The notes under the pieces were generated by a model. That model made no database searches, had not been told where the DNA came from, and was given only the letters and a program-made list of their open reading frames with translations. DNA of 64,000 bases from Phenylobacterium sp. SCN 70-31 (GTDB lineage: Bacteria; Pseudomonadota; Alphaproteobacteria; Caulobacterales; Caulobacteraceae). Shown piece by piece: positions 46,504 to 56,333 of the stretch (within the stretch, counting starts at the first letter, position 1; each line of letters opens with the position of its first letter). Location of the stretch: NCBI RefSeq assembly GCF_001724605.1, contig NZ_MEEX01000006.1:218702-282701 (forward strand), written 5' to 3'. The position numbers and the translations under genes are program-made.

Positions 46504-46766
46504 TCGCGGCCCGCCAACCTGGCTTCCAACTCCGAATTGAAATGCGCCATCGCCTCTTCGACTGAGATGTACGCGCCAGTCCGATCGTACGTCGCCAATC
46601 GCCGCCGGGATTCCGCCAGGATGTCGCTCGCCGCGTCGTGGCCGAGGTCCTCCCTGATGATTCCGCGGACATAGTCCTCGACAGACATTCGAGCCGCGTC
46701 GGCGGCCTCTGTGAGGCGCCTCTGCATGTCATCATCCAGTTTCAGCGTGATCTCGCCGTCGGCCAT
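46500..46766 (-). CDS. ribbon-helix-helix antitoxin
   Basis: 88 residues from ATG at 46766. An N-terminal ribbon-helix-helix-like [18 protein letters not shown] is followed by [14 protein letters not shown] and an acidic C-terminal tail ([17 protein letters not shown]) for toxin binding. It overlaps the toxin by four bases. Its start lies 32 bases past the rpoD stop. Confidence 0.86.
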   Translation of the reverse strand: MADGEITLKLDDDMQRRLTEAADAARMSVEDYVRGIIREDLGHDAASDILAESRRRLATYDRTGAYISVEEAMAHFNSELEARLAGRD

Positions 46767-46798
46767 GACCGGAAGCGTCCCTCCGCCGCCGCCGCCCG

Positions 46799-48727
<1,929 letters not shown>

Positions 48728-49163
48728 CTAAATCTCCAGACTCGGCGTCGTTCCTGGCCGCCGCGAGAGACGCGGCAGGAAGGCGGGCCGGTAAATGGTG
48801 GCCCGTGCGCCGGTAGCGAAGGGGTCGCGACATGACGACCCAGGCGCACGATGAAATGTTCCCTTGGGATACGGTCGTCCGAAGCGTTCCAACGCCTGTA
48901 GACGCGCAAAGGATTCAAGCGCCGCGATGGGCCGAGCCCCTCGCAACGTCCTTTGGCCGTCCGCAGATGCGGTCGCCACGGGGACTTCCGCGCCTCGAGG
49001 GAGACATCATCATCACGAAGGGGCGCGTCCGAAGTCGCAACGGCCCGGCGATGTCTGTCGCAAGCACGCTAAATCCGTAGCCCGCAGATGGCGCGCGGGA
49101 CGCCCGGTGTCAAGGCGGGCAGGGTGCATTCCCGGGCGCCCGCGACCGCCGGTCGCGCCGCGT
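48728..49163. other. 436-base gap between rpoD and dnaG, no supported gene
   Basis: The gap must carry the rpoD promoter (leftward) and the dnaG end. A TTG-ATG-like short frame at 48832-49080 (82 residues) has no ribosome site and no family features, so I do not call it. I see no clear -10/-35 pair, tRNA or repeat. Confidence 0.4.
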
Positions 49164-51101
49164 TCAGTGCGGCAACACCGCCACCGGGCCGTCCTCGCCG
49201 TTGGCCCAGTCGCTGTTGATGAGGCGGCGCAGGTGGTCGCGCTCGGCCTTGAGCGGGGCCAGGGTCGCAAGGGCCGTGGGGTCGCGGGCCACGTCCTGCA
49301 CCGCCGCCTCGACGGCCCGCTCAAGGGCTTCGAGTTGCATGAGCAGGTCGAAGGCCTGACGCCAGAGCAGGCGCGCCCGGTCGCGCGCGGCGGTCGGGTC
49401 CAGGAACGGCGCGGCGACGCCGGCCCGGCTGGCGTCGCGGTCCATCCGCGCGATCATCGCCGCGTCGACGCCGCGGGCCTGGAGGCGCCGCATCACCACT
49501 TCGAATTCGGCCTCTTCGGCCTCGTAGCGCAACTGGACCAGTTCGTGGGCGATCCGGTCCAGCTTCTGGTCGCCGAAGCCGTGCGACCCCACCAGTTCGA
49601 TGGAATCGTCGATGATCGCCGGGTCGAGGAGGGCGGCCTTGGCCAGGGCCGCCGCCAGCGGCCGCGCCGACTGTTGCAGCGCCTGCGCGGCGCTCCGCGC
49701 CTCGGGCGTCGCCCCCGCCGCCGCGGCGCGGCGCTTCGCCCAGCCGTGGTTGGACAGCGCCCGGCCCGCGGCGCCGGGTTCGTAGACGCTGGCCGCCCTG
49801 GGCGAGAGCTGGTCGAAGCGCCCCAGCAGGTCCTCCTTGTAGGCGGCGGCGAGATCGGCGTCGGGGATGCTCGCCGCCAGCTTGCGCAGCCGCACCTTCA
49901 GCGCCGTCTTGCGCTCGGGCGTGTCCAGCGGCTGGGCCTCGTCGTGCTCGCGGCGGAACAGGGCTTCGGCGAACGGCGTGGTCTTCGCGAGCTGGGCCTT
50001 CAGCGCCGCAGGCCCCTGTTCGCGCAGGACGTCGTCGGGGTCCTTGCCGCCCTCCACGATGGCGAACCGGAAGCTCCGCCCGGCCTTCAGCAGCGGCAGG
50101 GCCCGGTCGATGGCGCGCGCCGCGGCCTGCCGGCCCGCCCGGTCGCCGTCGAAGCAGAGGGTCGGCTCGGGGTGATGGCGCCACAGCAGCTCCATCTGGT
50201 CCTCGCCCAGCGCCGTGCCCATGGCCGCCACCGCCGGCACGCCCGCCCGCTGACAGGCGATGACGTCCATGTAGCCCTCCACCACCACCAGCGGCGGGTC
50301 CTCGTCGCCCTTCGCCGTGGCCAGGATCTTCCGCGCTTCGGACAGGCCGTAGAGGTGATGCCCCTTGTGGAAGACCACGGTCTCGGGGCCGTTCAGGTAT
50401 TTGGCGCGGGCCTGGGGATCCATCGCCCGGCCGCCGAACGAGACCACCCGGCCGCGCGCGTCCAGGATCGGGAAGACGATCCGGTCGCGGAACCGGTCGA
50501 ACGGCGCGCCGCCGTCCTCGGGCGCGACCAGCAGGCCCGTCTCGACCAGCGCCCCCGGCTGGGCGCCCTTGGCGACCAGATAGTCCTTCAGCGCGGTGCG
50601 GCCGCCCCTCGCGTCCTTGGCCGGCGCGAAGCCCAGGCGGAAGCGGCCCCACTCGGCCTCGGGCAGGCCCCGGCGCTCCAGGTAGGCGCGCGCCTCGCGG
50701 CCGGCCGGCCGGCGCAGCTCGGCCTCGAACCATTGCGCCGCCAGTTCCAGCCAGTCGGCCAGGCCCTGGCGCTTCTTCTCCTGCTCGACGCCGCGCGGAT
50801 CGACGGCCGGCAGCGGCACGCCCGCCTCGCCGGCCAGCCGCTCGACGGCCTCGGCGAAGGTCAGCCGCTCGGTCTCCTGGAGGAAGGTGATGAGGTCGCC
50901 CGTCTTGCCCGACGAGAAGTCGAAGAACATTCCCTTGGCGTCGTTCACGTAGAACGAGGGCGTCTTCTCCTTGTTGAACGGCGAGAGGCCGACGTACTCC
51001 TGCCCCTGTTTGCGCAGCTTGACCGTGCGGCCGATGACGTCGCTGGGCCGCAGCCGCGACTTCACCTCCTCCACGAACCGCTCGTCGAACCGACCGACCA
51101 T
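49164..51101 (-). CDS. dnaG: DNA primase DnaG
   Basis: 645 residues. N-terminal zinc-binding-domain fold GLSPFNKEKTPSFYVNDAKGMFFDFSSGKTGD without the usual Cys/His ligands, catalytic TOPRIM domain (VVVEGYMDVIACQRAGV; ALGEDQMELLWR; CFDGDRAGRQAA) and a C-terminal DnaB-binding helical region. It makes RNA primers at the fork. Missing zinc ligands are discussed among the findings. Confidence 0.95.
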   Translation of the reverse strand: MVGRFDERFVEEVKSRLRPSDVIGRTVKLRKQGQEYVGLSPFNKEKTPSFYVNDAKGMFFDFSSGKTGDLITFLQETERLTFAEAVERLAGEAGVPLPAVDPRGVEQEKKRQGLADWLELAAQWFEAELRRPAGREARAYLERRGLPEAEWGRFRLGFAPAKDARGGRTALKDYLVAKGAQPGALVETGLLVAPEDGGAPFDRFRDRIVFPILDARGRVVSFGGRAMDPQARAKYLNGPETVVFHKGHHLYGLSEARKILATAKGDEDPPLVVVEGYMDVIACQRAGVPAVAAMGTALGEDQMELLWRHHPEPTLCFDGDRAGRQAAARAIDRALPLLKAGRSFRFAIVEGGKDPDDVLREQGPAALKAQLAKTTPFAEALFRREHDEAQPLDTPERKTALKVRLRKLAASIPDADLAAAYKEDLLGRFDQLSPRAASVYEPGAAGRALSNHGWAKRRAAAAGATPEARSAAQALQQSARPLAAALAKAALLDPAIIDDSIELVGSHGFGDQKLDRIAHELVQLRYEAEEAEFEVVMRRLQARGVDAAMIARMDRDASRAGVAAPFLDPTAARDRARLLWRQAFDLLMQLEALERAVEAAVQDVARDPTALATLAPLKAERDHLRRLINSDWANGEDGPVAVLPH

Positions 51102-51258
51102 GCCCTGCTCACTCGCCGCCTGCGCGCGGCCAAGGGGTCTTGTTAGGTGACACCCATGATTATCGAGGTGCGTGACGGGTAGACAGAAGCCCGCCGGACG
51201 TGGACGACATGACCCGCCCTGTGCGTCGTTCGCGCCGTGGGGAGGACCGATAGTGTAT

Positions 51259-51273
51259 GTTCCTTGTATGTTC
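51259..51273. promoter_or_regulatory. LexA-like (GTTC-N7-GTTC) box
   Basis: GTTC-CTTGTAT-GTTC matches the alphaproteobacterial LexA consensus GTTC-N7-GTTC. It sits in an AT-rich patch of the 273-base gap between dnaG and the ECF41-type gene, 158 bases upstream of the dnaG start. The same gap holds no other supported gene. Confidence 0.5.
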
Positions 51274-51374
51274 TAGTGAAAAATCTTTCTATTCTAGAGA
51301 GTTGAGCAGATCAGACGATCTGGGTCCGCCTGATGGGCGCCTTAGCCGGCCGTAGTCCAGAGAGTGTCCACGTC

Positions 51375-52265
51375 CTAGCCGCCATCCCGCAACTGATGAG
51401 TCAGATGCCGCAGCTTATCGGGGTTGCGCATGACGTAGATGGCGGCGATCCGGCCGTCCTCGCCCGGCTCGAACGCCAGGGTCTCCGGCCCGTCGTGCAG
51501 GCGCAGCAGCAGGCCGGGGCCGCCGTTGATGCGCACCATCTCCAGGCCCTGCACGCCCATCTCGCCGTGGCGCCAGAGCAGACCCTGGAAGAGGCCGATG
51601 ATGTCGTCCCGACCCACCAGGACCCGCAGCGCCGCGGTGCGCTTGCCGCCGCCGTCGCTGACCATGATCGCGTCCTCGGCCAGCAGCTCGGACAGCGCCT
51701 TGGCGTCGGCCGTCGCCGAGGCGGCGGCGAACGCGGCGGCCAGTTTCATCGCCTTGTCCCGATCCACGGTGAAGCGCGGCCGGGCGTCCTGCACGTGGCT
51801 GCGGGCGCGGCTGGCGAGCTGGCGCACGGCGGCCTCCGAGCGCTCCAATGTCTCGGCCACCTGCGCGTAGTCCTGGTCGAACACGTCGTGCAGCAGGAAG
51901 ACCGCCCGCTCCAGCGGCGACAGCCGCTCCAGCGCCAGCAGGAAGGCGATCGAGACCTCCTCGGCCCGCTCGACCGCGTCTGTGGCAGGCTCAACCAGGG
52001 GTTCGATCAACGGCTCGGGAAGCCAGGGGCCCCTGTAGGCCGCCCGCTCGGCCTTGGCGGCGCGCAGGCGGTCGATGCAGAGCCGCGTCGTGGCCCGCAC
52101 CAGCCAGGCGGCGGGATCGTCCACGCCCGCCCCGGCCCGGCTCCAGCGCAGCCAGGCGTCCTGCACCGCGTCCTCGGCCTCGGAGACCGAGCCCAGCATG
52201 CGATAGGCCAGCCGCGTCAGCCGCGGGCGGCTCGCCTCGAAGGCGTCGGTGAGCGCCGCGTCCAT
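51375..52265 (-). CDS. ECF41-type sigma factor with SnoaL-like C-terminal domain
   Basis: The ATG at 52265 gives 296 residues (a GTG at 52274 is an alternative). Sigma-2 (RLAYRMLGSVSEAEDAVQDAWL) and sigma-4 (LSPLERAVFLLHDVF...YAQVAETLERSEAAVRQLASRA) are joined to a C-terminal SnoaL-like domain. It carries the ECF41 hallmarks DGGGKR, NGGPG and NPDKL, which in this group adjust sigma activity without an anti-sigma factor. It is last in a three-gene operon with a CMD protein and a membrane protein, under a matching promoter at 53270. Confidence 0.9.
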   Translation of the reverse strand: MDAALTDAFEASRPRLTRLAYRMLGSVSEAEDAVQDAWLRWSRAGAGVDDPAAWLVRATTRLCIDRLRAAKAERAAYRGPWLPEPLIEPLVEPATDAVERAEEVSIAFLLALERLSPLERAVFLLHDVFDQDYAQVAETLERSEAAVRQLASRARSHVQDARPRFTVDRDKAMKLAAAFAAASATADAKALSELLAEDAIMVSDGGGKRTAALRVLVGRDDIIGLFQGLLWRHGEMGVQGLEMVRINGGPGLLLRLHDGPETLAFEPGEDGRIAAIYVMRNPDKLRHLTHQLRDGG

Positions 52266-52275
52266 CGCCGCCACC

Positions 52276-52833
52276 CTACGCCGCCAGCTCCAGGCGGGCG
52301 ATCCCGGGCGTCACGGCCTCGCCCGCCACGGTCACCCGTGAACAGGCCTTGCCGTAGCCCAGGGCGTACTTGAGCGTCGGATACATGCGCGCGGCGGTCA
52401 GGGCGAGGCCGATGGCCACCAGCGCCGGCTCGCCCCAGCGGCGCACGATCTCGTCGCGCAGGGGGTCGCAGGTCTCCATGTCCCGGGCGAAGCTGGCGCG
52501 GGCGAAGCGGTAGGCCAGAGCCGCGGTCTCGCCCATCCCCGCCTCGTCCCCGGCGACGATGGCGCGCAGGATGGCGGGGTCCACGCCCTCGGCCGTCGCG
52601 ATGTCCACGCCCACCTGCACGCAGGGGCCGCAGTCCTCCTGCAACGTCCCCACGAGGCCCGCGGCGGCCAGCGCCTCGGGCGGCGCGGCGCGGCGGTCGG
52701 CCGCCTGGGTCCCCAGGCTGAACTTGAGCAGGCTCCGGGGATTCTGGCGCAGCACGTGGCGCATGTAGCCGGCGTCGTAGCCGAAGGCGGCCTCGAACCG
52801 GTCGAGCTGGCGGGAGAGGAAGAACTTGAGCAT
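52276..52833 (-). CDS. carboxymuconolactone decarboxylase/AhpD-like protein
   Basis: 185 residues. The core EDCGPCVQVGVDIA has the CxxC of AhpD/CMD-type proteins, but the usual following His is not at the normal place. Ten bases separate it from the sigma gene. CMD-like genes are the common neighbours of ECF41 sigma factors, so it is a likely target and partner. Confidence 0.78.
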   Translation of the reverse strand: MLKFFLSRQLDRFEAAFGYDAGYMRHVLRQNPRSLLKFSLGTQAADRRAAPPEALAAAGLVGTLQEDCGPCVQVGVDIATAEGVDPAILRAIVAGDEAGMGETAALAYRFARASFARDMETCDPLRDEIVRRWGEPALVAIGLALTAARMYPTLKYALGYGKACSRVTVAGEAVTPGIARLELAA

Positions 52834-52836
52834 GGG

Positions 52837-53241
52837 TCAGACCTCGATCTCGGAGGGAGGGGGCTTGCGGAGAAGGGCCAGCGCCAGCGGGATCGCCGCC
52901 AGCAGGAAGACCCCCACGGCGTCGCGGCGCAGGTCGGCCAGCGGGGTCGCCCCGCAGGTGGCGTCGTAGACGTGGATGGCGGCGTGCGTCGTGAGCCAGG
53001 CGGCGGCGGCGGCCAGCGCCGGCCATCCCTGCCGCGGCCGCCACGCGAACCAGGCCAGCGCCAGCGCGCTGGTCGCATAGATCGCGCCGATGTCGCGCAC
53101 GAAGTGCGGGTTGAACGGCCCCGTCTGCGGTACGCCCGGCACGGCGTCGTACCAGGCCAGCGGCGCGAACAGCATCGCCAGCCCGTTGGCGCCCAGGACC
53201 AGCCCCGTCAGGCCGGCCAGATATCGATCCCAATCCCGCAT
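52837..53241 (-). CDS. small membrane protein heading the ECF41 operon
   Basis: The ATG at 53241 gives 134 residues. About four hydrophobic segments (for example LAGLTGLVLGANGLAMLF; IYATSALALAWFAW; VFLLAAIPLALALL). No family recognised. The frame upstream to 53475 reads through palindromic element B and is rejected. It precedes the CMD gene by three bases. Confidence 0.68.
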   Translation of the reverse strand: MRDWDRYLAGLTGLVLGANGLAMLFAPLAWYDAVPGVPQTGPFNPHFVRDIGAIYATSALALAWFAWRPRQGWPALAAAAAWLTTHAAIHVYDATCGATPLADLRRDAVGVFLLAAIPLALALLRKPPPSEIEV

Positions 53242-53269
53242 CGCCACCCTCCGTCGGTTCCACGCCCAG

Positions 53270-53296
53270 GACGGAGCGGCGGGGCGGGTTGTGACA
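53270..53296 (-). promoter_or_regulatory. ECF41-type promoter
   Basis: Read leftward, TGTCACA - 16 bases - CGTC, exactly the pattern described for ECF41-group promoters. The -10 end lies 28 bases before the ATG of the operon's first gene (53241), leaving room for a start site. It predicts that the sigma factor controls its own operon. Confidence 0.75.
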
Positions 53297-53306
53297 TCGC
53301 TAGGAT

Positions 53307-53546
53307 GGAAATCACGAAAAACACGAAAGGACACGAAAGGGGCCGCACGCGAGGCCGCGAAGCGGCGCCACCGCAAGGGTTTGAACCGCAAACGAACGCG
53401 AAAGAACGCGAATGCGTCGGGGCCGGTCCGAGATCGTTCGCGTTCTTTCGCGTTCGTTCGCGGTTCACAACTCAAGCGCTTCCGCTCGCGCGGAGGCCGA
53501 CGGCGAAGCGCCGCTTTTCGTGTTCTTTCGTGTCCTTCGTGGTTCC
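53307..53546. repeat. nested palindromic intergenic element B
   Basis: The inner inverted repeat is 30 bases long (53383-53412 and 53437-53466) with 29 of 30 complementary, built from AACGAACGCGAA units. Outer imperfect arms are at 53307-53340 and 53512-53546, with CACGAAA-like units. Linkers GCCGCGAAGCGGCGCC (53354-53369) and GCTTCCGCTCGCGCGGAGGC (53478-53497) recur in element A. It fills most of the gap between the ECF41 operon and the HAD gene. Confidence 0.9.
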
Positions 53547-53548
53547 CC

Positions 53549-54247
53549 CTACTTCAACGTCCCCAGCCAGCCGGGAAGCTCGGAGATGCTCGCCAGCTCC
53601 GTGAAGCGGGGATGGTCGGCCGGCGGGTCGGCGACCTCGTGCGCCCAGGTGATGGGGTAGGGGATATAGGCCCCCCACGCGCCGGCCTCGATCGCGGGCA
53701 GGATATCGGAGCGCAGGGAGTTGCCGACCATCACCGCCTCACCCGCGCCCGTGCCGTAGCGGTCGAAGACGCGGGCATAGGTCGAGGCGTCCTTCTCGCT
53801 CACGATCTCGACCGCGGCGAACAGGTCGCCCAGGCCCGAGGCGGCCAGCTTCTGCTCCTGGTGCAGCAGGTCGCCCTTGGTGATCAGCACGAGGCGGAAG
53901 CCGGCTTCCGCCAGTTCGGCCAGGGCGTTGTCGACGCCGGGCAGCGGCTCCACCGGCTCGGACAGCATCTCGCGGCCGGCGGCCAGGATGTCGGCGATCA
54001 GCCGGCCGGGCGGCTGGCCCTCGGTCAGCTCCATCGCCGTCTCGATCATCGAGAGCGTGAAGCCCTTCACGCCGTACCCGTAGAGCCGGAGGTTGCGTTT
54101 CTCCACCTCGGCCAGGCGGGCGGTGGTCAGCTCATGGCTGGCGTAGTCCGACAGCATCGCGCGCAGGCGATCCTGGGTGAGGCGGAAGATCGTCTCGTTG
54201 TGCCAGAGGGTGTCGTCGGCGTCGAGGCCGACCGTGGTGATGCGCAT
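53549..54247 (-). CDS. HAD family hydrolase
   Basis: The ATG at 54247 gives 232 residues. Motif I is VGLDADDTLWH (DxD nucleophile variant), motif II LITKGD, and motif III/IV KDASTYARV...MVGNSLRSDI. It is a haloacid-dehalogenase phosphatase or nucleotidase of unknown substrate. It begins divergent from the PAS protein and follows element B. Confidence 0.85.
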   Translation of the reverse strand: MRITTVGLDADDTLWHNETIFRLTQDRLRAMLSDYASHELTTARLAEVEKRNLRLYGYGVKGFTLSMIETAMELTEGQPPGRLIADILAAGREMLSEPVEPLPGVDNALAELAEAGFRLVLITKGDLLHQEQKLAASGLGDLFAAVEIVSEKDASTYARVFDRYGTGAGEAVMVGNSLRSDILPAIEAGAWGAYIPYPITWAHEVADPPADHPRFTELASISELPGWLGTLK

Positions 54248-54408
54248 GGCGGCGATCCATACGGCCGGGCGGGTATCCTGCGCAATCGCCGGGCAGGGGG
54301 CGCCCAAGACGCGTGCAGCGGGCGCCAATCCCTTATGCAACAAAGGATTGCGAGGTTTTGGTAACCCGGGCCGGCGATGCTTGTCTGGGGTTGATTCGGA
54401 GGCCGGCG

Positions 54409-55536
54409 ATGGCCACGGGGGGAATCTGGCGCTGGATCGGCGCGCGGCTGGGGGGCCGTGCGGTCGCGGACGCACAGGCGCAGGCCGACCTGGCCGAGGC
54501 GCGGCTGCGCGACGCGATCGATGCGATCCCCGAGGGCGTGGTCTTCCTGGACGCCGAGGGCCGCTACATCCTCTGGAACCGGCGCTACGCCGAGATCTAC
54601 CATCGCTCGGCCGATCTGTTCCGGCCGGGCGCCCGGCTGATCGACACCCTTCGCGAGGGGGTGGCGCGCGGCGACTATCCGGACGCCATCGGCTGCGAGG
54701 CGGCCTGGCTGGCCGAGCGCGAGGCCAAGCTGGCCCGGGCCACGGGCGAGCGGCACGAGCAGCAGGTCTCGGACGGCCGCTGGCTCATGATCGAGGAACG
54801 CCGGACGTCGGACGGGGGCGTCATAGGCCTGCGGGTCGACATCACCGAGATGAAGCAGCAGGCCGCCGCCCTGGAGGAGGCGCTGGTCCACGCCGAGGCG
54901 GCGCATCGGGCCAAGGCCGAATTCCTGGCCGACATGAGCCACGAGCTCCGCACCCCGCTGAACGGCGTCCTGGGCCTGGCCCAGGCGCTGGACGCCACCG
55001 ACCTGTGTCCCGAACAGCGCGCCCTGGTGTCCGACATCCGCGCGGCGGCGCGCCAGCTCAACCGCATCGTCAACGGCCTGCTGGACTATGGCGACGCCGA
55101 TCTGGCCGTCGACGAGCGGGCGGGCGTCGCGGGTTCCGACCGGCCGCTCCGCGTGCTGGCCGCCGACGACAATCCCACCAACCGCAAGGTCATCGAGCTG
55201 ATGCTCGAGGCGGCGGGCGTCCAGGTCACGACCGTGGAGAACGGGTACGAGGCGGTGGAGGCCTGGCGGGCGGGCGGGTACGACGCGGTTCTGATGGACC
55301 TGCGCATGCCGGTCACCGATGGCCTGGCGGCCATCCGCACCATCCGCAAGGACGAGGCCTCGTTGGGCCGGGCGCGCACACCCACCATCGTCCTGTCCGC
55401 CAACACCTCGCCCGAGGACCGGGCCGCCTCGGCGGCCGCGGGCGCGGACGGCCATATCGCCAAGCCCATCCGGGTCGAGACCCTGTTCGCCGCGCTCGAT
55501 GCGGCGCTGTCGTCTCAGGTGGCGCAGGCCGTGTGA
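54409..55536 (+). CDS. PAS-HisKA-receiver protein lacking the kinase ATPase domain
   Basis: The ATG at 54409 (CGGAGG ribosome site) gives 375 residues. A PAS domain (AIPEGVVFLDAEGRYILWN, about 33-150) leads via a helix to a HisKA with MSHELRTPLNGVLG (phospho-His) and directly to a receiver (VLAADDNPTNRKV; phospho-Asp in AVLMDLRMPV; SANTSPED; KPI). No N, G1 or G2 ATP-binding boxes lie between. The order implies a phosphotransfer or scaffold protein and not an active kinase, unless another kinase acts in trans. Confidence 0.85.
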   Translation: MATGGIWRWIGARLGGRAVADAQAQADLAEARLRDAIDAIPEGVVFLDAEGRYILWNRRYAEIYHRSADLFRPGARLIDTLREGVARGDYPDAIGCEAAWLAEREAKLARATGERHEQQVSDGRWLMIEERRTSDGGVIGLRVDITEMKQQAAALEEALVHAEAAHRAKAEFLADMSHELRTPLNGVLGLAQALDATDLCPEQRALVSDIRAAARQLNRIVNGLLDYGDADLAVDERAGVAGSDRPLRVLAADDNPTNRKVIELMLEAAGVQVTTVENGYEAVEAWRAGGYDAVLMDLRMPVTDGLAAIRTIRKDEASLGRARTPTIVLSANTSPEDRAASAAAGADGHIAKPIRVETLFAALDAALSSQVAQAV

Positions 55537-55760
55537 GGTTTGGTCGTCCGCTCGGCCGAGGGCGGGAATTTTTCCAGGAGGGCCGCGGGCCGGATCGGTC
55601 GCGCCACCAGCCCGCCGCCGCAGTTGGGGCAACGTCCGCCGAAGCGTGCGTCGGCGCACCGGGCGCAGAAGGTGCATTCGAAGCTGCAGATGCGCGCCTC
55701 GCCGTTGTCGGGCGCAAGGTCGCGGTCGCAGCATTCGCAGTTGGGGCGCAGGGCCAGCAT
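55515..55760 (-). CDS. DUF1272 zinc-ribbon protein
   Basis: 81 residues from ATG at 55760. It has CECC, CSFECTFCARCAD and CPNCGG, giving multiple Cys pairs for zinc. This fits the DUF1272 family. Its 3' end overlaps that of the convergent PAS gene by 22 bases. Confidence 0.82.
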   Translation of the reverse strand: MLALRPNCECCDRDLAPDNGEARICSFECTFCARCADARFGGRCPNCGGGLVARPIRPAALLEKFPPSAERTTKPHTACAT

Positions 55761-55822
55761 GCCTAAGGCTACATCGGCTCCGGAGTGGCTGAAAGGACAG
55801 GTTTCCCTCGTTTTCCGCCAAT

Positions 55823-56257
55823 CTATTCGCCGAAGCCCTCGCCCGGTTCGCGCACGGGCTCCAGGCGCAGGAGGCGCGAGTCGGCCACGCCGGCGGTCCG
55901 ATGCTGCACGAGGTCCCGGTACTCGGGATCGCGCACCATCGCGATGAAGGCGTCGGCGTTCGGGTATTCGGCGATGAAGGCGATGTCCCAGGCCTCGGCC
56001 TGGGGACCCGTCACCATCACCTGCGGTCGGCCGGCCCACACCTGGCGTCCGCCCAGCCGCTTGAGGATATGGGCGGTGGTGCGGCCATAGGCGCGGTAGG
56101 CGTCCCGTCCGCTCAGGCCCTTTCCGTGGTCGGGATGTCCCTCGGGATACGTCGCCTCGGGCTTCAGCCGGACCAGGTTCAGCATCTGGATGGGTTGGTC
56201 GCGGGGCAGGCCCTTGAAGATCTCCCAGGCCTCGCGATCCGGATCGATATACGTCAT
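55823..56257 (-). CDS. DUF1330 family protein
   Basis: The ATG at 56257 gives 144 residues. The ferredoxin-like fold of DUF1330 shows in MLNLVRLKPEATYPEG, VMVTGPQAEAWDIAFIAEYP and IAMVRDPEYRDLVQHRTAGV. No activity known. It is divergent from carA and upstream of DUF1272. Confidence 0.85.
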   Translation of the reverse strand: MTYIDPDREAWEIFKGLPRDQPIQMLNLVRLKPEATYPEGHPDHGKGLSGRDAYRAYGRTTAHILKRLGGRQVWAGRPQVMVTGPQAEAWDIAFIAEYPNADAFIAMVRDPEYRDLVQHRTAGVADSRLLRLEPVREPGEGFGE

Positions 56258-56333
56258 GACATTCTCCGTCGCATTGACCCGCCGTGCGGGACTCACTACC
56301 TAGCGCGCCGTTTGCCTACAAGGAGAGCCGCCG

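Noticed and set aside
48832..49080. 82-residue plus-strand frame between rpoD and dnaG
   Set aside because: No ribosome site or family features.
51333..52373. 346-residue plus-strand frame opposite the ECF41 sigma gene
   Set aside because: Antisense shadow; the sigma gene with its hallmarks is on the minus strand.
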